Positions 36,970 to 44,862 of a DNA stretch of 64,000 nt are shown here, piece after piece. The translations under genes were made by a program, and so were the position numbers. The stretch lies in NCBI GenBank assembly GCA_964564015.1, contig CAZLZR010000001.1, positions 1 through 64,000 of the forward strand, given 5' to 3'. The notes under the pieces were generated by a model. It was not told the origin of the DNA. It saw nothing but the letters and a program-made list of their open reading frames with translations, and made no database searches. This DNA comes from Acetivibrio sp964564015. GTDB lineage: Bacteria; Bacillota; Clostridia; Acetivibrionales; Acetivibrionaceae. The stretch's first letter is position 1. Every line of letters begins with the position of its first letter.

Positions 36970-37506
36970 GTGAATACTAATAAGTATCATTTGGGTGGAT
37001 ATTATATTGTTAAACCAACACAGAGGGCAGAATGCATGAATAATCTTATATTGCCTGAGACTATTTTATCAGTGAGTAACTGCATTTGTGATATTTTTCC
37101 TGATATATCTTCTGTTTGGAGCACTTCTGAAAAAGAAAAAGATATATACAGGCAGAATTTAAACATTCCAAACAATACTTTTCAAAATCTAGTAGATTGG
37201 ATAAATAATAAGTCTAATTCAGGGGATTTTGGTTTTCCCCATGTTTTTAATAATTTAGAATCGGCCAGGGATTTCAATTTGAATTTTCTTTATAACGTTC
37301 AAGGATTGAACCTTGTGGGAATAGGTTTGCCAGAGGAATACAATAATGAATTTGTAGAGGACACAGGAATAACAAAAGAGACATATTACGGTGTCGAAAA
37401 AAACATATTCAATAGATGCAAAATGGAGAGTAATGGTTCAGTTTTAGGTTTTGAAATCTTAGGTTATGATAGGGGAACATTTCATTCGTACTTAATCTAT
37501 ACTTGA
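36970..37506 (+). CDS. Unknown protein
   Basis: 178-residue soluble protein starting at GTG (GAGGCAGAG upstream). It has no recognisable motif; composition and frame quality (Asn/Phe-rich, no gaps) support coding. FNLNFLYNVQGLNLVGIGLPEEY looks like a folded core rather than low-complexity sequence. It may be a stand-alone cytosolic or immunity-type protein. It stands alone on the strand. Confidence 0.6.
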   Translation: MNTNKYHLGGYYIVKPTQRAECMNNLILPETILSVSNCICDIFPDISSVWSTSEKEKDIYRQNLNIPNNTFQNLVDWINNKSNSGDFGFPHVFNNLESARDFNLNFLYNVQGLNLVGIGLPEEYNNEFVEDTGITKETYYGVEKNIFNRCKMESNGSVLGFEILGYDRGTFHSYLIYT

Positions 37507-37586
37507 GATTTAAGTGTTAAGAACAGGGTGCTTTATGATAGTGTATCACAACCTGTATTTATATATAATTCTGGAGTTAAATTCAC

Positions 37587-37625
37587 ACATGTAAATTATA
37601 TTTGTGTTAAAATAATGAAAAAGTA
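37587..37625 (+). repeat. 39-bp dispersed promoter-like repeat, copy 2
   Basis: 38 of 39 positions match 26366-26404; the -10 TAAAAT is at 37608-37613 with the extended TG. It lies about 70 bp before the truncated metallo-hydrolase gene. Confidence 0.7.
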
Positions 37626-37697
37626 GATTTGTAAGTTTTAACAAATGTTCAAGGATATTATCAGTGAAATATTACTTATGGCTAGGAGATGCTAATT

Positions 37698-38219
37698 ATG
37701 ATTTTTATACCTATAAGAACGAGGATGATTAATGAGAATGTTTTTTCAATAAGAACTAAAATTGTAAATATGTTTGTGTTTAAAGATGAAAATGATGTCA
37801 TTTGTATTGATACTGGGTTCGATGAACGGACTGTAAAAAGTGCATTTAGTAAGTTTGGAATTAATCCGTCATCTGTTTCAAATGTTTTTCTTACCCATTC
37901 CGACTATGACCATGCAGGGTGCATCAATTTGTTCAAAGATGCTCAAATTCACTTATCGGTGGATGAAGAACAGATGATTAATGGAACCACTCCAAGGGCT
38001 ATGGGGATAAGCTATAATAGCAGAATAAAAAGACCTTATCATCTGTTACACGATGGTGATATAGTTCAGGTCGGGAAAATTAAAGTGCAAGGAATATTAA
38101 CAAATGGGCATACTCCAGGATCAATGTCATACCTGATAAACGATGAATATTTATTTGTGGGATCAGGGTATACGGGATGCTCATCAGTATATGAACGAGA
38201 GGTTGGAAGATTTGTTTGA
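37698..38219 (+). pseudogene. Metallo-beta-lactamase-fold hydrolase, truncated
   Basis: 173 residues of the metallo-beta-lactamase fold: THSDYDHAG supplies the metal-binding HxDH-type ligands and NGHTPGS the next His. The usual TGD Asp and the final His block are missing: after YLFVGSGYTG the frame ends early at REVGRFV, where family members go on for another 40-60 residues. In another frame an uninterrupted stretch to 38249 follows, which hints at an indel, but it does not look like the lost C-terminus. AGGAG precedes the ATG. Probably inactive. Confidence 0.65.
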
Positions 38220-38313
38220 CCTTGAAAAAAGTACAATGATGGAAAGATAGATTAAATTGACTTTGTTTTGTTGAGAAAGTCATTGCTGGGACTGAATTAA
38301 TTATTTTAATAAC

Positions 38314-38347
38314 GAGCTGTTGTACTAAGAAATTAGTGCAACAGCTC
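38314..38347. terminator. Bidirectional terminator
   Basis: A 12-bp stem with one G-T pair (38314-38325 with 38336-38347) between convergent genes, the MBL-fold gene (+) and prfH (-). Confidence 0.75.
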
Positions 38348-38373
38348 ATTTGTTCGTAAGAAGCAAATTTCGG

Positions 38374-39006
38374 TTAATAAGCTTGTGACCCTTTGAGTTT
38401 AAAATCCATACCCTCATAAATCCTGACAGGGTTGCCCCTTTCAAGGTCGTTATGTTGCATCCACATTGTTTTTTTATGGACTGATGAATCCTTGTCATTT
38501 TTTGCTTTAATGAGGTTTGATAACCTGCAAAGTGCCAATTTCTTATTCATATACTGTGACCGCTCCTCATTTGCTGTTACTGTCAAGCCAGTAGGAAGGT
38601 GAATTGCCCTGACGGCAGTTTCAACTTTGTTTACATTTTGTCCACCTGGACCAGACCTTCTAAACGCCTCAAAACTTACTTCTTTTTCAGAAAAGCTGAG
38701 TTTTTCCGTGGATTGAAAGGCCTCTATGTTTATAAACCAGTTCTTTCTCTTATGGTATGGACGGTATGGGCTTTTGCAAATCCATAAAACGGTACCGTTT
38801 ATATTTCGGTTAAACTCTTCTTGCTCCTGACACTTTATAGACAGAAGCACTGATTTTAAGTTGCCTGAAATGTTTCCGGCTACTGCGTCGATTATGTCGG
38901 TTATTATTCCTTTATTTTTACATTCATTCTGGTATGATTTCAGGAAAAGGCTTACTGCAAGTTCGCACTCATCAGGTCCTTTCCCGGAACTAATTTGTAT
39001 CCACAT
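38374..39006 (-). CDS. prfH: Peptide chain release factor H (PrfH)
   Basis: 210-residue release-factor homologue with the catalytic GGQ (121-123, in SGPGGQNVNKVETAV) but without the long codon-recognition domain of RF1/RF2. PrfH next to RtcB is a known pair: PrfH is thought to rescue ribosomes carrying a cleaved decoding-centre rRNA so that RtcB2 can reseal it. The start at 39006 has AGGAGG upstream. It lies 31 bp after rtcB on the same strand. Confidence 0.93.
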   Translation of the reverse strand: MWIQISSGKGPDECELAVSLFLKSYQNECKNKGIITDIIDAVAGNISGNLKSVLLSIKCQEQEEFNRNINGTVLWICKSPYRPYHKRKNWFINIEAFQSTEKLSFSEKEVSFEAFRRSGPGGQNVNKVETAVRAIHLPTGLTVTANEERSQYMNKKLALCRLSNLIKAKNDKDSSVHKKTMWMQHNDLERGNPVRIYEGMDFKLKGSQAY

Positions 39007-39037
39007 AAATCCTCCTGGTGATTTTTGTTAATCAGCA

Positions 39038-40141
39038 CTAATTCTTGTATGTTAATAGCGGTTTAAAGGTTGCAACGATACTTATTAAACCAAAGTCAAT
39101 CAAACTCTGAATTACTGTATCAATATTCTTATAAGCTTCCGGGGCTTCTTCAAACAGCAATTTTGTATCATCACAAACAACTCTTCCTTTGAGTTTGGTT
39201 GATTTGATACTTTCCTTGGTATATTTGCTTTCAAGTTTTGGCCTGCACAAGCTTCTTTCCCATTTCCGACCTGCACCGTGTGCTAAAGAATAACCTGAGA
39301 CACATGTTGCATCCGTTGGAATAACCAAATATGTAAGGGAACCTCTTGACCCGGGAATTACAACTGCACCTTTATCTGTGGGTAGTGCACCTTTTCTATG
39401 AAGGTATAGCAATTTATCATCTGATTTCATAATACTTACACTATTATGGCAGCAATCTATCAACCTATCAGCTTGGGTACTTATTCCAAGTGCTTTAAGA
39501 AGTCTGTATGCAATTAACTTCCTGTTGATGGAGGCCCAATAAACGGCATTATCATGTTTTAAAAGGTATTCTGCAGCTGCTTCAGAAGATTGTGATAAAC
39601 CGTTTTGAGCTGAATGAATCCTTATAAATTCATCAAGAATTGTCTGGCCGTAAATCCTTGAACCACTGTGGATTAGAAGCGCAATTCTGTTCTTGTCAAA
39701 ACCGAGGTTGTTAAATGTTTTTTCTTCGAATATTGTTTCAACTTCCTGAAACTCTGCAAAATGATTGCCTCCGCCTATAGTACCAAGGCTTGCGCCAAGA
39801 GGAGAAGAAGCCGGATTTACTTCTTCTGATTCTGGTAATGGAATTTCTCTTAGATTTTGAAGGCTTTCAGCTTTTTTAACCATTCTGTCAATTTTTAATT
39901 TCCTTTTTTCAATATCTGTAACAAACATGCTCATTCCGCAACCCACATCATTCCCAACCAAGTGAGGGTAAATGATATCCTCCGTGGTAATTGTTGCTCC
40001 AACAGGTGTTTTACCAGGGTGGAGGTCAGGTAATCCAACTGCTCTAAATACACCTGGTAGTGTACTGATTTGATTGAGTTGATTTACAGCATTTTGTTCA
40101 AGCCAATTCTTCTCAGATGAAATAATAGTTACATTACTCAT
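39038..40141 (-). CDS. rtcB: RNA-splicing ligase RtcB (RtcB2 type)
   Basis: 367-residue Mn/GTP-dependent RNA ligase joining 2',3'-cyclic phosphate or 3'-phosphate ends to 5'-OH ends. Metal-binding DVGCGM (C68), GGGNHFAE (H127) and HSGSR (H158), and the guanylylated nucleophile His in HGAGRKW (H288) are intact. The short length (typical archaeal RtcB is about 480 residues) and the prfH partner place it in the RtcB2 group that repairs damaged rRNA. The start at 40141 is used, after AAGGAG; a 42-codon upstream extension into the leader is rejected. Confidence 0.93.
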   Translation of the reverse strand: MSNVTIISSEKNWLEQNAVNQLNQISTLPGVFRAVGLPDLHPGKTPVGATITTEDIIYPHLVGNDVGCGMSMFVTDIEKRKLKIDRMVKKAESLQNLREIPLPESEEVNPASSPLGASLGTIGGGNHFAEFQEVETIFEEKTFNNLGFDKNRIALLIHSGSRIYGQTILDEFIRIHSAQNGLSQSSEAAAEYLLKHDNAVYWASINRKLIAYRLLKALGISTQADRLIDCCHNSVSIMKSDDKLLYLHRKGALPTDKGAVVIPGSRGSLTYLVIPTDATCVSGYSLAHGAGRKWERSLCRPKLESKYTKESIKSTKLKGRVVCDDTKLLFEEAPEAYKNIDTVIQSLIDFGLISIVATFKPLLTYKN

Positions 40142-40183
40142 ATATGTATATTTCTCCTTCCATAACTCTGACCCTAAAAAGGG

Positions 40184-40213
40184 CATAAAAATACCGTGAT
40201 ATAGTAACCACGG
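40184..40213 (-). terminator. Second hairpin with T-run in the rtcB leader
   Basis: On the minus strand a 5-bp stem (CCGTG/CACGG, 40209-40213 with 40194-40198) is followed by TATTTTTA. It is weak but lies between the first terminator and the rtcB ribosome binding site. Confidence 0.4.
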
Positions 40214-40252
40214 CGCCATTAACATGATAATAATCCAATTTGAAAAACGGCA

Positions 40253-40278
40253 ATAAAAAAACACGATAACTTATCGCG
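40253..40278 (-). terminator. Attenuator-type terminator in the rtcB leader
   Basis: On the minus strand a 7-bp stem (one G-T pair, 3-base loop) is followed directly by seven T. It lies about 110 bp upstream of rtcB and downstream of a 12-codon leader ORF. Confidence 0.6.
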
Positions 40279-40283
40279 CTTAT

Positions 40284-40306
40284 ATAGCAAAATTCTATAT
40301 TGCTAT
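40284..40306 (-). promoter_or_regulatory. Upstream hairpin of the rtcB leader
   Basis: ATAGCAA (40284-40290) pairs with TTGCTAT (40300-40306) just ahead of the attenuator. It could be an alternative fold or a ribosome-position sensor. Confidence 0.35.
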
Positions 40307-40376
40307 CAGGTGACGGTTACTTTTAGGTATGGCCACAAGAACAGAATAAACGTAGCTCTTTTGCCCCAATATTAAA

Positions 40377-40415
40377 TTATAAACTTAACACCTCATTATT
40401 CATTGTTGTTTGCAT
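40377..40415 (-). CDS. 12-codon leader peptide of rtcB-prfH
   Basis: ATG to TAA encoding MQTTMNNEVLSL, with AAAGGAG 8 bases upstream (40424-40430), inside the transcribed leader. It is too short to be a functional protein. Its placement before a terminator is the hallmark of translation-coupled attenuation. It holds no run of one rare amino acid, so it would sense general translation rather than one tRNA. Confidence 0.55.
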   Translation of the reverse strand: MQTTMNNEVLSL

Positions 40416-40468
40416 TTTCAACACTCCTTTCACCTGATTATTATGGTTTAATATGTAAGTACCATTTT

Positions 40469-40498
40469 ATGATATTACAGGATTAGCATAAATGTCAA
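40469..40498 (-). promoter_or_regulatory. Promoter of the rtcB-prfH unit
   Basis: On the minus strand a perfect -35 TTGACA (40498-40493), 18 bp, then -10 TATCAT (40474-40469, 5 of 6). This predicts transcription from about 40462 and a leader of about 320 nt. Confidence 0.65.
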
Positions 40499-40529
40499 TA
40501 TGTAAATGAAGAATTGGTGAGAGAAAGCA

Positions 40530-40640
40530 ATGGATGATAAAAGTCAAGGTTCAGAATATGCAATAAAAGTGATTTATGATAAAACACAATCAGGTTTATT
40601 AACAATAGAAAAATATTATAGTGTATTAAGTCAAATATGA
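40530..40640 (+). CDS. 36-residue ORF, doubtful
   Basis: A short frame beginning MDDKSQGSEYAIKV and ending with a helix (SGLLTIEKYYSVLSQI) that resembles the end of SHOCT-type tails. Only a weak GGTGAG site precedes it. It may be a fragment or not coding. Confidence 0.3.
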   Translation: MDDKSQGSEYAIKVIYDKTQSGLLTIEKYYSVLSQI

Positions 40641-40718
40641 ATATTGTTGGAAAATATCTTAATACTTACTCCCAAAAAATTGTATTATCTACGAAATAAT
40701 ATAATTGAGGAGGTTATT

Positions 40719-40982
40719 ATGAATATATCCAATTTTTTTAAAAGGTGCAATTTTTACAAACTCTTACACCCATTAACATTGGTAGTTACTTTCCCAATAG
40801 TTTTCACTACTCTTTGTTTTATAACAAAAAGCCTATTGAGAGCATTTATTATTTACGTCTGTATATTAATAGAGCTTATTCTAGTGCTATTTTTGAAGAT
40901 GTTAAGAGAATTAGAACGTAGTGAAAAGGAAACAGCGGAGCACAATGTTATAACATTTAATTTTTCTGAGGAGGTGGCTTGA
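40719..40982 (+). CDS. Small membrane protein, two transmembrane segments
   Basis: 87-residue protein with two long hydrophobic segments (PLTLVVTFPIVFTTLCFI and AFIIYVCILIELILVLFL) and a charged C-terminal tail. A strong GAGGAGG site lies 6 bases before the ATG. I do not recognise a family. It is followed by a terminator, so it is a single-gene unit. Confidence 0.72.
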   Translation: MNISNFFKRCNFYKLLHPLTLVVTFPIVFTTLCFITKSLLRAFIIYVCILIELILVLFLKMLRELERSEKETAEHNVITFNFSEEVA

Positions 40983-41050
40983 GAAAAGAAATTCTTTCAA
41001 TAAAATATAACAATCAATGCATAGATAAGTAAATAGGATGAAAAGGCATA

Positions 41051-41092
41051 AAGTCTGCGAAAATGCGTATTTGCAAATTCGCAGACTTTTTA
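41051..41092 (+). terminator. Terminator after the small membrane protein
   Basis: AAGTCTGCGAA (41051-41061) pairs with TTCGCAGACTT (41078-41088), followed by T. Confidence 0.85.
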
Positions 41093-41311
41093 TGTATAAT
41101 TTAAGCCTGTTTTAAGTTTCGGGATATATAATTTAGAAAATGTAATAAATAAACAGAACCAAAAGATAAAAGAAGCATGAAGTCGTGTACTTTTAAATTA
41201 AAATACAACTGCTGGTAGAGTTGTGCAATGTCCGTTACCATCGAATACTTGAGTTTGAATCTTGAATAGTCTGGTAAACCGATGCTATAATTTGAGAAAT
41301 GAGGTCTTTTT

Positions 41312-42976
41312 ATGAGTGTTAACAAAAAAAAATCAATAATTCAAATTGTAAGATTAATAATTCAAATAATATTTTTTATATTACTACCCGGCATATATAT
41401 AAATGCGTTTGCTGGCATAAAGCAAATATACCTTGGTATTATAAATCAGAATCTTAGTTTAGAGGATAGCTGGCCACAGTTGATAGAAGTAATTGCAGTA
41501 ATTCCTGTAACTATTATTTTTGGGAGAGTTTTTTGCGGATGGATGTGTGCATTCGGAACTCTTGGAGACATGCTTTACCGTGTTTCAAGTAAGGTTTTTA
41601 AAGTTAAATTTAAAGTAAATGAAAAATTGGATAATATATTAAAGTATTTCAGATTTGTTGTTTTGGCATTTTTGATGCTAGTTGTATGGTCCTTTGATTT
41701 GTCAGCATTTACAGGAACAAGCCCATGGAATGCTTTTGGAGTGCTTGCAACAGTCGGAAAGGTTCCTGATTTTTCTTATGCCTTTACAGAGTTTACAATA
41801 GGAACTGTGATATTATTTGCAATCATTATAGCTTCGTTCTTCATAGAAAGGTTCTTTTGCAGATACCTTTGTCCATTAGGTGCAATTTTCGCTATTGTAT
41901 CCAGAATTAAATTGGTTAAAATTAGTAAACCTTCACAAAAATGTGGTTCTTGCAGAGTATGTACAAATAACTGCGCAATGGGTCTGCCACTCTATAAGCA
42001 CGAAAAAATAAATACAGGAGAATGTATCCAATGTTACAAGTGTGTTTCAGCATGTCCACGTAATAATGCAGTTGTAAACATCGGAAAAGAGGAAATGCGT
42101 ACCGGTGTTGCTGCAGCTTTGGCGGTTATCTGTATTACAGGTGCATACTATGGAGCAACCTTTATAGCTAATACAGCCGGTATAGCCAGTACAACCATAA
42201 CTTCACCTGAAAGTACTCCTAATTCAACTGAAAACCGAATATATGCTGACGGTACCTTTGAAGGATCAGGCACAGGCTTCAGGGGTGCAGTTACAACTGT
42301 TTCGGTAACAATTGAAAAAGATATTATCAAAGACATTATTGTAGTGTCACATGGAGATGATGCTCCATACTTTAATCGTGCTTATAACTCTGTTGAAAAC
42401 CAGATTTTAAGTTCACAATCCACAGAAGTTGATGCTGTTTCAGGCGCTACTTATAGTAGTGTCGGTATTATGGAGGCTGTTGCTGATGCACTCGAGAAGG
42501 CAAAGCTTATTCCTGGAGCTCCATCATCAGAAGAAAAGAATAATGGAGCAGAAGACACCATTGCTAAAACCGACGATGTTTCGAAATATCCATCCAGATC
42601 CGCCAAAAAAAAGCACGACAATAAGCCTCGCAGAACTCAACCTAAAACCGAAAATACTCAAACTAAAGCACCGGAAAGTTCACCAGATAATAATTCCTCA
42701 TCAGCATACAGGGATGGGACATATGAAGGCTCTGCAAAAGGCTTTAGAGGTGGTATTACTACAGTTTCTATAGTGATTAGGAATAATAAAATTACTGATA
42801 TAGAGGTTCTATCACATGGTGACGATAAACCTTTTTTTGATAAAGCTGCTTCTGTAATAGATGAAATACTGAAAAAACAGTCCTCAGATGTGGATGCAGT
42901 ATCCGGTGCAACATATAGCAGTGTGGGAATCATGAACGCTGTAGAAGCTGCGCTAAATAAGGCAAAGATACAATAA
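41312..42976 (+). CDS. Membrane electron-transfer protein: 4Fe-4S and two FMN-binding domains
   Basis: 554-residue protein. Membrane segments in the first 200 residues carry the NapH/NosR-like motifs FCGWMCAFG and CRYLCPLGA. Two 4Fe-4S clusters follow (C211, C214, C217, C221 and C238, C241, C244, C248). Another membrane segment is at 265-290, then two FMN-binding domains (about 310-400 and 466-553) with covalent-flavin type motifs VSGAT (Thr380 and Thr534). The linker between them is Lys/Pro-rich. It would pass electrons from the membrane to extracellular flavin, in the manner of RnfG/NqrC- or NosR-like proteins. Two FMN domains in tandem are uncommon. It stands alone. Confidence 0.9.
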   Translation: MSVNKKKSIIQIVRLIIQIIFFILLPGIYINAFAGIKQIYLGIINQNLSLEDSWPQLIEVIAVIPVTIIFGRVFCGWMCAFGTLGDMLYRVSSKVFKVKFKVNEKLDNILKYFRFVVLAFLMLVVWSFDLSAFTGTSPWNAFGVLATVGKVPDFSYAFTEFTIGTVILFAIIIASFFIERFFCRYLCPLGAIFAIVSRIKLVKISKPSQKCGSCRVCTNNCAMGLPLYKHEKINTGECIQCYKCVSACPRNNAVVNIGKEEMRTGVAAALAVICITGAYYGATFIANTAGIASTTITSPESTPNSTENRIYADGTFEGSGTGFRGAVTTVSVTIEKDIIKDIIVVSHGDDAPYFNRAYNSVENQILSSQSTEVDAVSGATYSSVGIMEAVADALEKAKLIPGAPSSEEKNNGAEDTIAKTDDVSKYPSRSAKKKHDNKPRRTQPKTENTQTKAPESSPDNNSSSAYRDGTYEGSAKGFRGGITTVSIVIRNNKITDIEVLSHGDDKPFFDKAASVIDEILKKQSSDVDAVSGATYSSVGIMNAVEAALNKAKIQ

Positions 42977-43006
42977 ATGGTGATTCATAGTACCGTGTTG
43001 GGATTA

Positions 43007-43035
43007 TTGATAGTGACAATAAAAGTGTATATAAT
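43007..43035 (+). promoter_or_regulatory. Consensus sigma-A promoter (twin of 52345-52373)
   Basis: -35 TTGATA (43007-43012), 17 bp, then TATAAT (43030-43035). Spacer and boxes are nearly the same as at 52345-52373. Confidence 0.75.
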
Positions 43036-43075
43036 AAGAGTGTGACACAAAATAAAAGACGATGAGGTACATTTT

Positions 43076-44758
43076 ATGAAGCGTCAGCCTATAGGTGTAG
43101 ATGATTTTAAAGAAATTGTAGAAAAAGATCTCTATTTTGTTGATAAAAGCCTTTTGATAAAAGAGATAATTGATGATAGTTCAAAGGTGGTTCTGATTGC
43201 ACGGCCGAGAAGATTTGGAAAGACCTTGAATATGTCGCTTTTAAGATATTATTTTGAAAAGACTGAAGAGGATACGAGTTATCTTTTTAAGGATTACGAG
43301 ATTTGGCAGCAGGGTGATGCATATACTAATGAACAGGGAAAGTATCCGGTAATTACATTAACTTTTAAGAATGTAAAAATGAGTGGCTGGAATATTAACC
43401 TTGCGTTGATTAAAAATGCAATTTCGTCTGAGTTTATAAGGCATTCATATATACTTAAATCAACTGCAATTGAAGGCAAGGACAAAGAGACTTTTGAGAA
43501 GATATATAATGGTAAAGCGGAAAACGAAGCTTACATAAATAGTCTGGAACTTCTCTCAAAGGCGTTGTACAACTTTCATAAGCAGAAACCATATATATTG
43601 TTGGACGAGTACGATACTTTTCTAAATGAAGCTTACATACATGGGCATTGGGTAGAAGCAATAGAGTTTATGAAGGCTTTAATGAATTCAGGGTTCAAGA
43701 ACAATCTGTACCTCCAGAAAGGCATTCTGACCGGAATTTTCAGAGTTGCCAAGGAAAGTATTTTCAGCGATATGAACAATTTAAATGTGAGTACCATATT
43801 AAGTGACAGTTACAGTGAGTATTTCGGTTTTACCCATGAAGAAGTTGAAGAAGTGTTAAGATATTATAAAACAGAAGAAAGCATTGATAAAGTAGCTGAG
43901 TGGTATGATGGATATCTTTTCGGAAAAAAGAAGCAGAAAGTAATATATAACCCATGGTCTATTATAATGTATATCAATAAAGGTCACTTGGAGCCTTATT
44001 GGATAAATACAAGCGGTAATGCTATAATAAGGAAGCTTGCCACAGAAGGTGACAGCAATATACAGCTCAGCATAAAGGACATAATTGAAGGCGGTACAAT
44101 CGATAATGTTAAAATAGATGAAAACATTATATACAGCCAGATTGACAAGTCGGATAAAAGCATTTGGTCATTTATGCTTATGAGCGGTTACCTTAAACCT
44201 GTAAAACTGGACTTGAAAGAGGATGGTGTTTACTGTACTTTAAAAGTCCCAAACAAAGAAGTCCATTACTTTTTCAGAAACATGATACAGGACTGGTTTG
44301 ATGAGACCATAAAGGGTGGTAGTGTCGAGCAGATGCTAAGAAGTTTGCTTACAGGTGACATAGATACCTTCTATGAGATATTTGCATACACAGTTATGAA
44401 AATTTTTAGTTATAATGATTTGGGGGAAGACCGTTCAGAAAGCTTTTACCATGCTTTTGTGTTGGGAATGCTCGTGTATATTGATAAGGAATATGATATA
44501 AAGTCTAATAGGGAATCCGGTTTTGGAAGATATGATGTGATGATTATTCCGAAAGATAAGGGGAAAAAGGGTGTAATAATTGAGTTTAAAAAGGCTAGTG
44601 TGCTGAAAAATGAAACGATAGACCAAGCATTGGATATGGCATTAAAGCAAATAGAAGAAAAGAAATACGATTGTGAGCTCAAAGCACTTGGAATAAAGGA
44701 TATTGTTAAGGTGGGAATTGCTTTCAAGGGTAAAGAGGTTAAAATTGCTACAGTATAA
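43076..44758 (+). CDS. AAA-ATPase-like / PD-(D/E)XK nuclease-superfamily protein
   Basis: 560-residue protein of the PF09820-type family, repeated in clostridial and Bacteroidetes genomes. N-terminal ATP site ARPRRFGKT (residues 42-50), Walker B-like ILLDEYDTF near 178. The C-terminal PD-(D/E)XK-like domain has GRYDVMIIP and IIEFKKA with the D..ExK order. The role is not established; members are suspected of being mobile or defence-linked. A consensus promoter lies 41 bp upstream. Confidence 0.88.
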   Translation: MKRQPIGVDDFKEIVEKDLYFVDKSLLIKEIIDDSSKVVLIARPRRFGKTLNMSLLRYYFEKTEEDTSYLFKDYEIWQQGDAYTNEQGKYPVITLTFKNVKMSGWNINLALIKNAISSEFIRHSYILKSTAIEGKDKETFEKIYNGKAENEAYINSLELLSKALYNFHKQKPYILLDEYDTFLNEAYIHGHWVEAIEFMKALMNSGFKNNLYLQKGILTGIFRVAKESIFSDMNNLNVSTILSDSYSEYFGFTHEEVEEVLRYYKTEESIDKVAEWYDGYLFGKKKQKVIYNPWSIIMYINKGHLEPYWINTSGNAIIRKLATEGDSNIQLSIKDIIEGGTIDNVKIDENIIYSQIDKSDKSIWSFMLMSGYLKPVKLDLKEDGVYCTLKVPNKEVHYFFRNMIQDWFDETIKGGSVEQMLRSLLTGDIDTFYEIFAYTVMKIFSYNDLGEDRSESFYHAFVLGMLVYIDKEYDIKSNRESGFGRYDVMIIPKDKGKKGVIIEFKKASVLKNETIDQALDMALKQIEEKKYDCELKALGIKDIVKVGIAFKGKEVKIATV

Positions 44759-44862
44759 GGGGCTTTTAATAGACTTTCAAATACATATAATAAATTTATC
44801 TCTTTAATTTACTATACGGTTTGTCATTATAAAGACGTGTGATTTATTGGTGAGGTTAAAAA

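Noticed and set aside
40142..40264. Extension of rtcB by 42 codons upstream
   Set aside because: It would run through the leader's terminator-like hairpin, and the ATG at 40141 has an AAGGAG site and the conserved RtcB start.
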